Origin: Roseisolibacter agri
GTDB taxonomy: Bacteria; Gemmatimonadota; Gemmatimonadetes; Gemmatimonadales; Gemmatimonadaceae
DNA length: 64,000 nt
Assembly: GCF_030159095.1 (NCBI RefSeq)
Contig: NZ_BRXS01000003.1
Coordinates: forward strand, 434,001 to 498,000
Reading direction: 5' to 3'
This document shows, piece after piece, positions 1 through 9,424 of this stretch (positions are counted from its first letter, which is position 1; the number at the start of each line of letters is the position of its first letter). The notes below the pieces were generated by a model that was not told the DNA's origin, searched no databases, and saw only the letters and a list, made by a program, of their open reading frames with translations. Both the position numbers and the translations under genes were made by a program.

Positions 1-22
1 TCGCCCGCGCGGGTGCTGAACG

Positions 23-66
23 CACGTGTGGACGGCAACGGAGGCCCCCGTTACCGCCCACACGTG
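23..66 (-). terminator. Hairpin downstream of the TonB-type receptor gene
   Basis: Two 18-base arms (23-40 and 49-66) pair with two mismatches around an 8-base loop, each arm carrying the CACGTGTGG / CCACACGTG ends. The structure lies about 33 bases past the stop codon of the minus-strand receptor gene. There is no T-run after the stem, so intrinsic termination is inferred from position and strength only. Confidence 0.45.
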
Positions 67-98
67 TCCTGCACCGGCCCACTTCCCGACGACTTCCC

Positions 99-3000
99 CT
101 AGTCGCCGCGTCGCGGAACCGGCCGCTGATTCGCCTTCGGGTCGAACGGCACTGGATACCCGAACTGCCACTGGGAGTTCTCCCGGTCCTTCATCGGCGT
201 CGCCACCATGTTCCGCAGCATCGGGAAGAGCTCGCGCTGCGTGGGCGTGACCACCGAGTCCGCGATCTCCGGCTGCCGCCAGAACGCCTTCCAGTAGGCC
301 TTCTCCACCTTCGCGACGCTGTCCAGCTCCACCTTGCCCGGCTCTCCCTCCGGCCGGCTCGCGAGGAACTGCCCCAGCGCGACGTACATCCCGCGCACCT
401 CGGCCGAGAAGGCGGAGTCGTTGCGCTGCAGCGCCGCGACCTGCGCGCGCGACAGGAAGAGCGAGTCGCTCTCCGCCAGCAGCGCGCGGTGGATGTTGGA
501 CGTGCGCGAGAGGTAGAACGCCGCCAGCGAGTCGGCCGAGCGGCGCTGCCACCCGCCGCCGGGCACGCGCACCGGCTCCAGCGCGCGGCGCAGCTGCTGC
601 ACCGGGTAGTCCACCGCGAGGTTGACCGAGAAGTCGATGCTGAGGCGGAACGGCTCGCGCAGCAGCGTGCGCGCGCCGCGCGTGTCGCCGAAGCGCGGGT
701 TCACGTCGTAGCGGAAGCGCGGACCGCCCGGCGCCGACGCGTCGAAGCCGCGCGGCACCAGCAGCACCGCGTCCGGCGTCGCCGTCGAGCCCCAGCCGCG
801 CAGCGACGCGTCGTCGTGCAGCAGCTGGTCGATCCCGCCGAGGACGTTCTGCAGGTAGACGTTCGTCGTCAGGCGGCTCGCCCAGCGGCGCGGGATGGGC
901 GGACGCCACTGCATGTTGAGCGTCTGCGTCCACGGGCCGCGGCAGCCATTGCGCGCCGCCATGCGCCCCGCGTACGCGGTGAGGCACTCGCGCGCGCCCG
1001 GCGCGCCGCCCACGAGCAGCGCCTGCAGCTGCTCCGCGAGCTGCGCGTCCACGTTCGCCACCGCCGGCACGAACGCGCGGTCGCCACTGCGGCCGTCGCC
1101 GTTCACGTCGCCCTGCACCACCGGCGTGTACGGGAGCCCGGACTGCGCGCGCGCGAACAGCGTCACCGTGCCGGTCTTCCGCGTGCTGAAGCCGCCCGTC
1201 ACGACGAGCTGGTGCCGCGCGTCGTTCGGCCCGGCCGCCCACTCGCGCACCGACGGATCGCCGAACGCCGCGCCGTCGAAGCCGCGGTACTGCCGCTTCG
1301 TGCCCTGCAGCGTGTACGCGACCGAGCTGAAGATCGAGGCGCGCGAGCGGAACTTGAACACGTCCGGCGACACCTGGAACGTCAGCTGCCCGCCGTAGCC
1401 GCGCAGGTCGCTCGTGCGCACGCCCACGCGCCCGAACTGCGGCGCGCGACGCGCCTCGCTCGCGGACACCGCGCCGCTCCCCGCGTCGATCGCCGCCGGC
1501 GTCACGAACACCGGGCGGTTGCCCTCGCCGGCGAGCGCGAAGCGCTGCGTGCCCGCGAAGTTCGCGTCCACCACGCCGGGCTGCGACAGGTCGTACGAGC
1601 CGAGCGCGCTCACGCGCAGCAGCAGCCGCTGCCAGCTCGTGTTCCAGTCGAGCGACGCGCGCCAGCTGCGCGGCACGTCGTAGTCCCGATCGATGAGCGT
1701 CACGCTCGGCGCGCGCTCGGCGAGGATGCCGCCGCCGCCCGCGCACTGCGTGGGGATCGTGCTCGCGTCGCTCGCGAACAGCGACCAGTCGGCCGCCGGC
1801 ACCGCGGCGCCCACGCACGACAGCAGCGACGTGCTCCCGGGCAGCCCGGTGCTCGCCGTCGCGTCGGCGAGGAGGCCGGGGCGCAGCAGGTCGCGGAACT
1901 CGCCGATGCCGCCGCGGATCACGCCCGCCGTCGTGCGGTAGAAGCGGCCGACCGGGTTCTGGTTGGTGCCGGAGCCGTTCTCGCGGTCGCGGTTGTAGGT
2001 GAACGAGAAGCCGGCGCGCGGGCTGACGTGGAAGCGCGTGGGCGCGACGCCCGTGCGCACGCCGAGCGCCTGCTCGAGCGCGGGGTTCGCGGGCGGCCGG
2101 TCGCCGAAGACGCTCGTCTCCACGCGCGCGCCGTACAGGACGTTGAACCAGCGCGACGGCGTCCACTGGTGCGCCAGCGCGGCGGCGCCGTTCCACACCG
2201 TGCCCTCGCGCTCCGGCTGCACCAGCGTGCGCGTGTAGCTCGCGGGGCGGTTGGCGGCGAAGTCGTCGAGCGACGCGAAGGTGTAGTTGCCCAGCGCGTT
2301 GCCGACGGCGCTCTGCCGCAGGCCGTCGCCGCGCATCCACGCCAGCGCCTTGAAGCGGTGCCGGCGCCCGCGCGCGTTCCAGATCGTCTCGTTCGCGCCC
2401 TCCACCGTCCAGCGGCGCTCGTCGCTGGCGACGAACGGCCCGCCGCCGAGCGTGAGGCCCGCGACGTCGCTGCGGTCGTCGAGCGCGTCGCCGTCGGCCG
2501 CGATGTCGGAGCGCACGAGCACCGTCGCGCCGGGCAGGCGGCGGTACGGCGTCGCCTCGTTCCCCACCAGGCTCGCGCTCAGGCGCGTCTCGGTGAGCAC
2601 GCGACGCCCCGCGCCCACGAAGTCGGCGAGCACCAGCTGCGCGCCGAGCGTGCGCTCCTTGCGCTCGCCGCCGACGGACGGCGCGGTGAGCGGCCCGAAG
2701 CCGAGCGCGCCCTCCTTGGTGAGGCCCGCGTAGCTGGTGAGCGTGCGCGTCTTCAGCGAGTCGCGCGTGTCGTCCAGGCGGCCCAGCCAGGTGAGCGCGT
2801 CGCGGTTGCGCGCGGTCGGGATGCCGCCGCCCGAGAGCGGGAGCCCGAGCGGGCCGGTGAGCTGCACAAGCCGCGCGACCGAGTCGGGCGCGACGCCCGC
2901 GCGCAGCAGCGTCTCGGCCTGCGCGTTCACCAGCGTCGCCGGGTCGCTCGTGTTGCGCGCGATGTCGAGCGCGACGTTGTACGTCAGCGCCTGCCGGATC

Positions 3001-3860
3001 AGCTCACCGTCGGCGCCCAGCGACCCGCGGAAGCCGCCGTTCGCGGCGCCGCTGGCGCGGCCCACCGCGTCGGTGAACTGCAGCTGCGGCGCGTCGAGCG
3101 TGAGGAAGCCGTTGCGGCGCTGGTAGAAGCGGTCGCCCGGCCCGAGCCGCACGTCGATGTTGGCGCCCGAGAAGCCGCCGCGCGTCGGATCGAAGGTCGC
3201 GCCGGTGACGCGCGTCTCGGTGCGCGCCGCGCGCGGGATCGAGCCGCCCGGCAGCGCGAGGCCGTTGAGCGTCGTCAGGTTCGACTCCGCGCCCGAGCCG
3301 AGGATCGCCGGACCGCTCGGCGTCAGCGTCACACCGGGGATCGTCCCCGCGAGCGCGCTCAGGTCGCCCGCGACCGACGGCGGGAGCTGGCCGCCGACGC
3401 CGTCCACCCACTTCTCCGCCGCGCCGGTCTCCAGCGTCGTCGGGCGGATGGGGTTCGACGCGCGCACCGGGCGCTCGCCGCGGATCTGCACTGCGGCCAG
3501 CATCGCCAGGTCGCGGCCGAGGGCGAAGTCGGCGACCAGCTCGCGCTCGGCCCCCTGCCGCTCGACGCGGCGGCGCGCGGGGCGGAAGCCGGGCGCCGCG
3601 ACGTGCACGAGGTAGTCGCCCGTGCCCGGGTCGAAGCGCACGCTGTAGCGCCCCGCCGAGTCGGTGGTGGTCGTCTGCACCAGCCGGTCGGGGCCGCGCG
3701 TGACGGTGATGGCGGCGGCGAACACCGCGCGCGCCGAGTCGTCGGTGACGCGCCCGCGCACGACCTCCGGTGGCCCCGCCGGTGCCTGGGCGAGGGCGGG
3801 CGAGGCACCGCCGAGGAGCGCGGCCAGCAGGAACGGGAGGACCGGAGTGCGTCGGGGCAT
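99..3860 (-). CDS. TonB-dependent receptor-like outer-membrane protein with carboxypeptidase regulatory domain
   Basis: A 1253-residue predicted outer-membrane transporter. The ATG at 3860 gives a clean signal peptide (MPRRTPVLPFLLAALLGGA... ending ALAQA); the frame stays open 59 codons further upstream, but that part looks like leader DNA. Residues about 30-110 form a carboxypeptidase-regulatory (transthyretin-like) domain (VVRGRVTDDSARAV), followed by a plug-like region (LSALAGTIPGVTL) and a long stretch of barrel-type strands. The last clear strand (FRLSIDFSVNLAV) is followed by about 150 residues of charged helical sequence, unusual because such receptors normally end at the last strand. 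The substrate is unknown. It diverges from the KaiC/kinase pair and has no SusD partner. Family assignment is firm; function beyond transport or binding is not. Confidence 0.82.
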   Translation of the reverse strand: MPRRTPVLPFLLAALLGGASPALAQAPAGPPEVVRGRVTDDSARAVFAAAITVTRGPDRLVQTTTTDSAGRYSVRFDPGTGDYLVHVAAPGFRPARRRVERQGAERELVADFALGRDLAMLAAVQIRGERPVRASNPIRPTTLETGAAEKWVDGVGGQLPPSVAGDLSALAGTIPGVTLTPSGPAILGSGAESNLTTLNGLALPGGSIPRAARTETRVTGATFDPTRGGFSGANIDVRLGPGDRFYQRRNGFLTLDAPQLQFTDAVGRASGAANGGFRGSLGADGELIRQALTYNVALDIARNTSDPATLVNAQAETLLRAGVAPDSVARLVQLTGPLGLPLSGGGIPTARNRDALTWLGRLDDTRDSLKTRTLTSYAGLTKEGALGFGPLTAPSVGGERKERTLGAQLVLADFVGAGRRVLTETRLSASLVGNEATPYRRLPGATVLVRSDIAADGDALDDRSDVAGLTLGGGPFVASDERRWTVEGANETIWNARGRRHRFKALAWMRGDGLRQSAVGNALGNYTFASLDDFAANRPASYTRTLVQPEREGTVWNGAAALAHQWTPSRWFNVLYGARVETSVFGDRPPANPALEQALGVRTGVAPTRFHVSPRAGFSFTYNRDRENGSGTNQNPVGRFYRTTAGVIRGGIGEFRDLLRPGLLADATASTGLPGSTSLLSCVGAAVPAADWSLFASDASTIPTQCAGGGGILAERAPSVTLIDRDYDVPRSWRASLDWNTSWQRLLLRVSALGSYDLSQPGVVDANFAGTQRFALAGEGNRPVFVTPAAIDAGSGAVSASEARRAPQFGRVGVRTSDLRGYGGQLTFQVSPDVFKFRSRASIFSSVAYTLQGTKRQYRGFDGAAFGDPSVREWAAGPNDARHQLVVTGGFSTRKTGTVTLFARAQSGLPYTPVVQGDVNGDGRSGDRAFVPAVANVDAQLAEQLQALLVGGAPGARECLTAYAGRMAARNGCRGPWTQTLNMQWRPPIPRRWASRLTTNVYLQNVLGGIDQLLHDDASLRGWGSTATPDAVLLVPRGFDASAPGGPRFRYDVNPRFGDTRGARTLLREPFRLSIDFSVNLAVDYPVQQLRRALEPVRVPGGGWQRRSADSLAAFYLSRTSNIHRALLAESDSLFLSRAQVAALQRNDSAFSAEVRGMYVALGQFLASRPEGEPGKVELDSVAKVEKAYWKAFWRQPEIADSVVTPTQRELFPMLRNMVATPMKDRENSQWQFGYPVPFDPKANQRPVPRRGD

Positions 3861-4051
3861 GCTCGGCGCGTGAGGACGGATTGGATCGCGGTGCGGATGA
3901 GACACCGGGCGGGACGTCAGCGTTGCTCGGACGATGGGCGAGAACGGCGGCCCGAAAGCGCCGGGCCCGGCGTGATTTCTGCTAGCTTGCGCCACCTTCG
4001 CGGGCGGGCCGGCTGGCCGTGCGCGCCCTTCCTCCATCCGACCACCGCATC
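3861..4051. promoter_or_regulatory. Divergent intergenic region of receptor and KaiC-like genes
   Basis: A 191-bp divergent spacer that should hold both promoters. The best plus-strand candidate is an extended -10-like TGCTAGCTT with hexamer at 3983-3988; no convincing -35 is visible. A similar GCTAGCTTG occurs in the leader of the 46142 gene on the minus strand. Otherwise I see nothing specific here. Confidence 0.3.
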
Positions 4052-5605
4052 ATGTCGTCTTCCCCGCCCGCCGCGTCGACGGCCACCCCGGCGCCCGCCG
4101 AGCGCGCGTCCACCGGCGTCGTGGGGCTGGACGAGATCCTCGGGGGCGGGCTGCCGGTCAACCATCTCTACCTGCTGGACGGGGAGCCGGGCACCGGGAA
4201 GACGACGCTCGCGCTGCAGTTCCTGCTCGCCGGCCGGGCGCGCGGGGAGCGCGGGCTGTACGTCACGCTCTCCGAGTCGCGCGCCGAGCTGCAGGAGGTC
4301 GCGGCGTCGCACGGCTGGTCGCTCGACGGCATCGACGTGTTCGAGCTCGGGCCCGACGCCGGACTCGCGACCGAGGAGGGGTACACGATCTTCCACCCCG
4401 CCGAGGTCGAGCTGCAGCAGACCGTGGACGCGGTGCTCGGCGCGGTGGAGCGCAGCGGCGCGACGCTGGTCGTCTTCGACTCGCTGTCGGAGATGCGGCT
4501 GCTGGCGCGCGACCCGCTGCGCTTCCGCCGGCAGATCCTGGCGCTGAAGCAGTTCTTCGGGGGCCGGCGGTGCACCGTGCTGCTGCTGGACGACAAGAGC
4601 GCGCCCGAGGGGGACCTGCAGCTGCACAGCCTCGCCCACGGCGTGCTGGTGCTGGAGCACGTGATGCTGGAGTACGGCGCGGAGCGGCGACGGCTGAAGG
4701 TGACCAAGCTGCGCGGGCTGCGCTTCCAGGCCGGCTACCACGACTTCCGCATCCGGACGGGCGGCATCGCGGTCTTCCCGCGCATCCGCATCCCCCAGTC
4801 GCTGGATGCCGGCGCCGCGGAGCCGCGCCACTGGACGAGCGGGTCGGAGGAGCTGGACGCGCTGCTGGGCGGCGGGCTGCAGGAGGGGACGAGCGTCGTC
4901 ATCACCGGCCCCGCCGGCACGGGCAAGTCGGTGCTGTGCGCGCAGTACGCCTGCGAGGCGGTGACGCGCGGCGTGCGGGCGCGCTTCTACCTGTTCGACG
5001 AGCGGCTCAGCACCTTCCGCATGCGCGGGCTCGGCCTCGGGATGGACCTCGAGGCGCCGCTCGCCGACGGACGGCTGCAGCTGCAGCAGGTGGAGCCGAC
5101 GCAGCTCTCGCCCGGCGAGTTCGCCAGCCAGGTCACCGACGCGGTGGAGAACGACGGCGTGCGGCTGATCGTCATCGACTCGCTGAACGGCTACCTGCAG
5201 TCGATGCCCGAGGAGCGGATGCTGCCGACGCAGGTGCACGAGCTGCTCAGTTTCCTCGCGACGCGCGGCGTGACGACGATCATGACGCTCGTGCAGCGCG
5301 GCGTCTTCGGCAGCCCGGTGGACGAGGCGGCCGAGGTGAGCTACCTGGCGGACACGGTGCTGCTGCTGCGCTACTTCGAGGTGCACGGCGCGGTGCGGCA
5401 GGCGATCTCGGTGGTGAAGAAGCGCACGGGCGACCACGAGCGCAGCATCCGCGAGTGCCGCGTGGGCAGGGGCGGGCTGCACGTGGGGGCGCCGCTGCGC
5501 GAGTTCCAGGGCGTGCTGACGGGCGTGCCGCGGTACGTGGGCGAGATCGGGCCGCTGATGCGGCCGCAGGGCGCGTCACCCCGGCAACCCGACGCGGGCG
5601 AATGA
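4052..5605 (+). CDS. KaiC-like RecA-fold ATPase (double KaiC domain)
   Basis: A 517-residue protein with two KaiC (RecA-fold) domains. Domain 1 has Walker A GEPGTGKTT at residues 44-52 and Walker B LVVFDSLSEM; domain 2 has Walker A GPAGTGKS and Walker B LIVIDSLNGYL. Both carry acidic residues after the core strand (TLSES, LFDER), as in catalytic KaiC-family proteins. The length matches the 500-520 residues of KaiC. No KaiA or KaiB is in the window, so a circadian role is not implied. KaiC homologues outside cyanobacteria often pair with sensor kinases, and here the stop overlaps the start of a histidine kinase by ATGA. The ATG at 4052 was chosen over a GTG at 4019; neither has a good ribosome-binding site. 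Confidence 0.88.
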   Translation: MSSSPPAASTATPAPAERASTGVVGLDEILGGGLPVNHLYLLDGEPGTGKTTLALQFLLAGRARGERGLYVTLSESRAELQEVAASHGWSLDGIDVFELGPDAGLATEEGYTIFHPAEVELQQTVDAVLGAVERSGATLVVFDSLSEMRLLARDPLRFRRQILALKQFFGGRRCTVLLLDDKSAPEGDLQLHSLAHGVLVLEHVMLEYGAERRRLKVTKLRGLRFQAGYHDFRIRTGGIAVFPRIRIPQSLDAGAAEPRHWTSGSEELDALLGGGLQEGTSVVITGPAGTGKSVLCAQYACEAVTRGVRARFYLFDERLSTFRMRGLGLGMDLEAPLADGRLQLQQVEPTQLSPGEFASQVTDAVENDGVRLIVIDSLNGYLQSMPEERMLPTQVHELLSFLATRGVTTIMTLVQRGVFGSPVDEAAEVSYLADTVLLLRYFEVHGAVRQAISVVKKRTGDHERSIRECRVGRGGLHVGAPLREFQGVLTGVPRYVGEIGPLMRPQGASPRQPDAGE

Positions 5606-6858
5606 GCGAGGTGGCGGCCGCGCACGGGCCACTCGTCGCGGTGCTCGCGCCGACCGGACGCGACGCCGCCGTCGCGTCCGCGGTGCTGACGCGCGCGGGG
5701 TTCGCCGTTCGCGCGTTCGCCGACATGGCCGCGCTGTGCGCCGCCATCGGCGACAGTGACGACGTGGGCGTGCTGCTGGTGGCCGAGGAGGCGCTGACGG
5801 CCGGCCCGCGCGCGGCGCTGCTGCGGACGCTGGCCGCGCAGCCGTCGTGGTCCGACCTGCCCGTCGTGCTGCTGACCGGCGAGGACGCGCTGTCGCGCGG
5901 TGTGCCGCCCGCCGCCGCCGCGCTGGCCGCCGCCGCCAACGTCACGCTGCTGGAGCGGCCCGTGCGCGTCGCCACGCTGGCCACCACGCTCGGCGCCGCA
6001 CTGCGGGCGCGGCGGCGACAGCTGGACCTGCGCGACCACCTGGCCGAGCGCGCGCGCGCCGAGGCGACGCTGCGCGCCAGCGAGGAGCGCGAGCGCGCCG
6101 CGCGCGGCGACGCCGAGCACGCGAACGCCGCCAAGGCGCAGTTCCTGGCGATGATGTCGCACGAGCTGCGCACGCCGCTGAACGCGATCGCCGGCTACGC
6201 GCAGCTCATCGGGCTGGGGCTGCGCGGGCCCGTGACGCCGGCGATGCGCGAGGACCTCGCGCGCATCGACCGCAGCCAGCGCCACCTGCTGTCGCTCATC
6301 AACGACATCCTGAACTTCGCCAAGATCGAGGCGGGGCACGTGGACGTCGTCGTGCGCCCCGTGCCGCTGGCCGAGGTGCTGGCGAGCGTCGAGCCGCTGG
6401 TGGCGCCGCAGCTGCAGGCCAAGGCGCAGCACTATGCCGACGACAGCGGCGACTGCGACGCGGTGATCCTGGCGGACCCCGAGAAGGTGCGGCAGGTCGT
6501 GCTCAACCTGCTGTCGAACGCGATCAAGTTCACGCCGCCGCGCGGCTCGATCGCGGTGCACTGCGCCGTCGAGGGAGACGCCGCGCGCGTGCAGGTCACC
6601 GACAGCGGCGTCGGCATCCCGGCCCACCAGCTCGGCGCGATCTTCGAGCCGTTCGTGCAGATCAACCGCAACTTCACCTCGGACCACCAGGGCACGGGCC
6701 TCGGCCTCGCGATCAGCCGCGACCTCGCGCGCCGCATGGGCGGCGACATCGCGGTCACGAGCACGCAGGGCGTGGGCACGACGTTCACGCTCACGCTGCC
6801 GCTCGCGCCCGCGTCGCGCGCCCCCGCCGCGGCGAGCGATCACCGCCCGAACCAGTAG
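5602..6858 (+). CDS. Histidine kinase with N-terminal degenerate receiver-like domain
   Basis: A 418-residue cytoplasmic sensor kinase without membrane segments. Residues about 10-130 fold like a response-regulator receiver (LVAVLAPTGRD..., LPVVLLTGEDA), but where the phospho-acceptor Asp is expected the sequence reads VGVLLVAEEAL, so it is probably a pseudo-receiver. A short coiled coil (about 135-180) leads to HisKA with MMSHELRTPLN (His187) and a HATPase_c domain with N box (NLLSNAIKF), G1 (DSGVGIP), F (EPFVQI) and G2 (GTGLGLAI). The ATG overlaps the KaiC stop (ATGA), indicating coupling. A role as signalling partner of the KaiC-like protein is inferred. No cognate response regulator is adjacent. 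Its 3' end overlaps the convergent DUF5916 gene by 19 bp. Confidence 0.88.
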   Translation: MSEVAAAHGPLVAVLAPTGRDAAVASAVLTRAGFAVRAFADMAALCAAIGDSDDVGVLLVAEEALTAGPRAALLRTLAAQPSWSDLPVVLLTGEDALSRGVPPAAAALAAAANVTLLERPVRVATLATTLGAALRARRRQLDLRDHLAERARAEATLRASEERERAARGDAEHANAAKAQFLAMMSHELRTPLNAIAGYAQLIGLGLRGPVTPAMREDLARIDRSQRHLLSLINDILNFAKIEAGHVDVVVRPVPLAEVLASVEPLVAPQLQAKAQHYADDSGDCDAVILADPEKVRQVVLNLLSNAIKFTPPRGSIAVHCAVEGDAARVQVTDSGVGIPAHQLGAIFEPFVQINRNFTSDHQGTGLGLAISRDLARRMGGDIAVTSTQGVGTTFTLTLPLAPASRAPAAASDHRPNQ

Positions 6859-9407
6859 GACGCCTTCACCAGCAGCGTGTTGTCGGGCCGCGCGCCGAAC
6901 AGGTTGCGGTAGTCGCGCCACGCCTGGAAGTCGCCCGGATCGCGGTCGCCCTGGTCGCGCCCCTGCTGCCACACCACGAACAGCGTCGAGCCCGGACGGT
7001 ACTCCCAGCGCATCACGGCGTTGGAGCGGAACTGCTTGGCGTTGAAGCCCTCGACCTCCTGGTCGACGGAGCGGAAGCGATCCGCGTACTTCACGGCGCG
7101 CGGCGCGACGGCCTCGCGCACGTCGGAGTACGCGCCCGTGCTCACGAACGGCTCCGCGTAGAGCTGCAGCGAGAGCGTGGGGCGGATGGTGTAGTCCAGC
7201 CGCGCCTGCACGCCGAGCGTGTGCTGGTCGAGGTGGGCGAACCGGCTGCGCATGGCGGCGCCGCTGCCGACGTTGGCGACCCACTGCGTCGCGTTCCGGT
7301 TGCGCTCGTAGCGCGTGCCCAGCTCGCCGCTGACCTGCGCGCCCGCGCGCAGCCGCACCAGCGGGCGCACGCGCCAGAGCTGCGAGCGGCCCTCGTCGCC
7401 GCGCGTGAGGATCGCGGCCACCAGCGGCGACACCGCCTTGCGCGGGTCGTCGGTGAGCTGGAGGAAGTAGTTCTGGCTCGGCGACAGGCGCAGCGCCGGC
7501 CCGCCGAACGCGCACCGGTCGCACATCGAGCCGCCCCACTGGTCCACCCACGCCTCGACGAAGACGCCCTTCTGGTTCTTGAACTGCACGTCCGTCCAGG
7601 CGTCGATGTTGTGGTACAGCGGCATGCCGCCCGCCGTCCACTGGTGCGACGTGAACAGCGTCGCCGTCGCGTTGCGCCAGAACGCGCGCGGCCGCCGCGA
7701 CACCCACAGCAGCTCGGCGTACGTGCGCTGGATGTCGGCGCGGCTGAGGAAGCCGACGTCGTTGGTCTCGAATCCGGGCGTGATGCGCTCGTAGAGCGAG
7801 TTCACGCGGAAGGTGCCGCTCACCTTGTTGAGCGCGACCGACGCCGCGGTGCCGGCGAGCGAGGTGCGCGTGGAGTCGTACGCGAGGTCGTCGTCGGGGC
7901 GCTGGTAGTAGTGCACGCCGCCGCGCTGCGTGCGCGCGATGGCGGCCGGCGTGCCCGCGACGCGGCTCGCCTGCGCCGACGCGTTGAGCTGGTAGCCACC
8001 GTTCAGGAAGCGGTGCCGCAGGTCCACGCCGCCCGCCAGCGCGTCGCCGCGCAGCCGCTCGGCCACCGCGCGGTCGCCGTCGTCGCGCTGCATCCCGCTC
8101 AGCATGACGCCGAGCCCCGTCTCGCCGCGGCGGAAGTCCTGCGCCACGCGCACGACGCCGAACGCCGTGCGCGGCTCGATGACGGTGCCGCGCACGTGCT
8201 CCTCCTGCGTCACCGCGGAGAGCACGCCGAGCGACGTGCCGCGCGCCAAGCGGCCCGTGAGCTTGGCGGCGCCGAGGATCGTGCTCTGGCCGGGGATGCG
8301 CACGGTGGGGTCGGAGACGAGGCCCGCGAGCTGCGGCGCGCGCCCGATGCGCCGCGAGTAGAAGAGACGCGTGGGATCCTGGCCGGCCGCGAAGATGCCC
8401 GTGCCCTCGAGGAAGAACGGGCGCCGCTCGCTCTGGAACACCTCGAACGCGGTGAGGTTGAGCACCGCGGGATCGGCCTCGACCTGGCCGAAGTCGGGGT
8501 TCACGCTGAGGTCGAGCGTGAGGTTGGGCGTCACGCCGTACTTCAGGTCCCCGCCGACCGACTGCTGCTGCGCGCGCGCGAAGCCGTTCGCGGTGCGCGC
8601 GCTGACGTTGCGCGTCAGCACGTAGGGCGCGACCTCCAGCCGGCGCGGCGCGCCGAGGCCCGTGAGGCCCGCGAGGTCGCCGAACTGCGACGCGATGCCC
8701 GGGCGCGATCGGCGGTACGTGGGCCACGCGATGCGCTCGTTCAGCCGGCCGATGTCGCGCATGATCATCAGCCCGAACGTGTGGTCGTCGCGCTCGGGAA
8801 AGCGCAGCTGGCTGAGCGGGATGCGGAACTCCGCCGTCCACCCCAGCGAGTCCACGCGCGTGGCGACGTCCCAGACGGCGTCCCACGAGACGTCCTCGCG
8901 CGAGTCGTCGTACGTGTAGTAGTCGCGCTTCACGCCCACGGGGTTCACGGCGAACTCGTACCCCGTGCGCCGGTCGTGGAACGAGTCGATCATCAGCTTC
9001 AGGTGGTCGCTCGGCGTCCGCACGTCGCGGCGGCTGAGCAGCGCCACGATGCTGTCGGGCCGCGGGTCGTGCGCGCGCACGAACACGTACAGGTTGCGCG
9101 CGTCGTGCAGCACGCGCGCCTCGGTGCGGAAGCGCGGGTCGCCGTCCTCCACCGGGTCGAAAGTGCGGAACGCGTCGATGACGGGCGCCGCCTTCCACGC
9201 GGCGTCGTCGTCGCGGCCGTCGATGTCGGGTGCGCGCTCCGTGCGCGCGGAGCGCGCGACGCGGGCCGCGGCGGCCGTCGCGGTGACGGCGGGCGACGCG
9301 CCGGACGGCGTGGGGGTGTTGCTCCCCGGGGCCTGTCCCGGCGTCTGTGCGGGCAGGGCGCCCGCGCCGAGCAGCGTGAGCGCGAGCAGTGATCGGATCG
9401 GGCGCAT
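6840..9407 (-). CDS. DUF5916 protein with CBM9-like N-terminal domain, secreted / outer membrane
   Basis: An 855-residue exported protein. The ATG at 9407 has a GAGG ribosome-binding site and starts a signal peptide (MRPIRSLLALTLLGAGALPAQ). Residues about 55-230 form a carbohydrate-binding-module-9-like sandwich (RAPDIDGRDDDAAWKAAPV), followed by the long DUF5916 region rich in alternating polar/hydrophobic strands, ending YWFGR as expected of a beta-barrel C-terminus. DUF5916 proteins are known only as predicted outer-membrane proteins. It lies 17 bases downstream of the secreted repeat-protein gene and is probably cotranscribed, which would place it under the BlaI-type operator at 10750. 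Substrate and role are unknown. Confidence 0.82.
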   Translation of the reverse strand: MRPIRSLLALTLLGAGALPAQTPGQAPGSNTPTPSGASPAVTATAAAARVARSARTERAPDIDGRDDDAAWKAAPVIDAFRTFDPVEDGDPRFRTEARVLHDARNLYVFVRAHDPRPDSIVALLSRRDVRTPSDHLKLMIDSFHDRRTGYEFAVNPVGVKRDYYTYDDSREDVSWDAVWDVATRVDSLGWTAEFRIPLSQLRFPERDDHTFGLMIMRDIGRLNERIAWPTYRRSRPGIASQFGDLAGLTGLGAPRRLEVAPYVLTRNVSARTANGFARAQQQSVGGDLKYGVTPNLTLDLSVNPDFGQVEADPAVLNLTAFEVFQSERRPFFLEGTGIFAAGQDPTRLFYSRRIGRAPQLAGLVSDPTVRIPGQSTILGAAKLTGRLARGTSLGVLSAVTQEEHVRGTVIEPRTAFGVVRVAQDFRRGETGLGVMLSGMQRDDGDRAVAERLRGDALAGGVDLRHRFLNGGYQLNASAQASRVAGTPAAIARTQRGGVHYYQRPDDDLAYDSTRTSLAGTAASVALNKVSGTFRVNSLYERITPGFETNDVGFLSRADIQRTYAELLWVSRRPRAFWRNATATLFTSHQWTAGGMPLYHNIDAWTDVQFKNQKGVFVEAWVDQWGGSMCDRCAFGGPALRLSPSQNYFLQLTDDPRKAVSPLVAAILTRGDEGRSQLWRVRPLVRLRAGAQVSGELGTRYERNRNATQWVANVGSGAAMRSRFAHLDQHTLGVQARLDYTIRPTLSLQLYAEPFVSTGAYSDVREAVAPRAVKYADRFRSVDQEVEGFNAKQFRSNAVMRWEYRPGSTLFVVWQQGRDQGDRDPGDFQAWRDYRNLFGARPDNTLLVKASYWFGR

Positions 9408-9424
9408 CGGGAATCCTCGGCGGC

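Noticed and set aside
489-4547. Very long open frames on the strand opposite the TonB-type receptor and similar giant frames at 5371-9198, 5847-9392, 10782-13631, 15638-19114, 18943-21546, 41593-46287 (upstream part), 50356-53838 and 56463-60875
   Set aside because: They are antisense or out-of-frame shadows in GC-rich DNA: composition dominated by Arg, Ala and His, no domains, and each overlaps a gene with clear family motifs.
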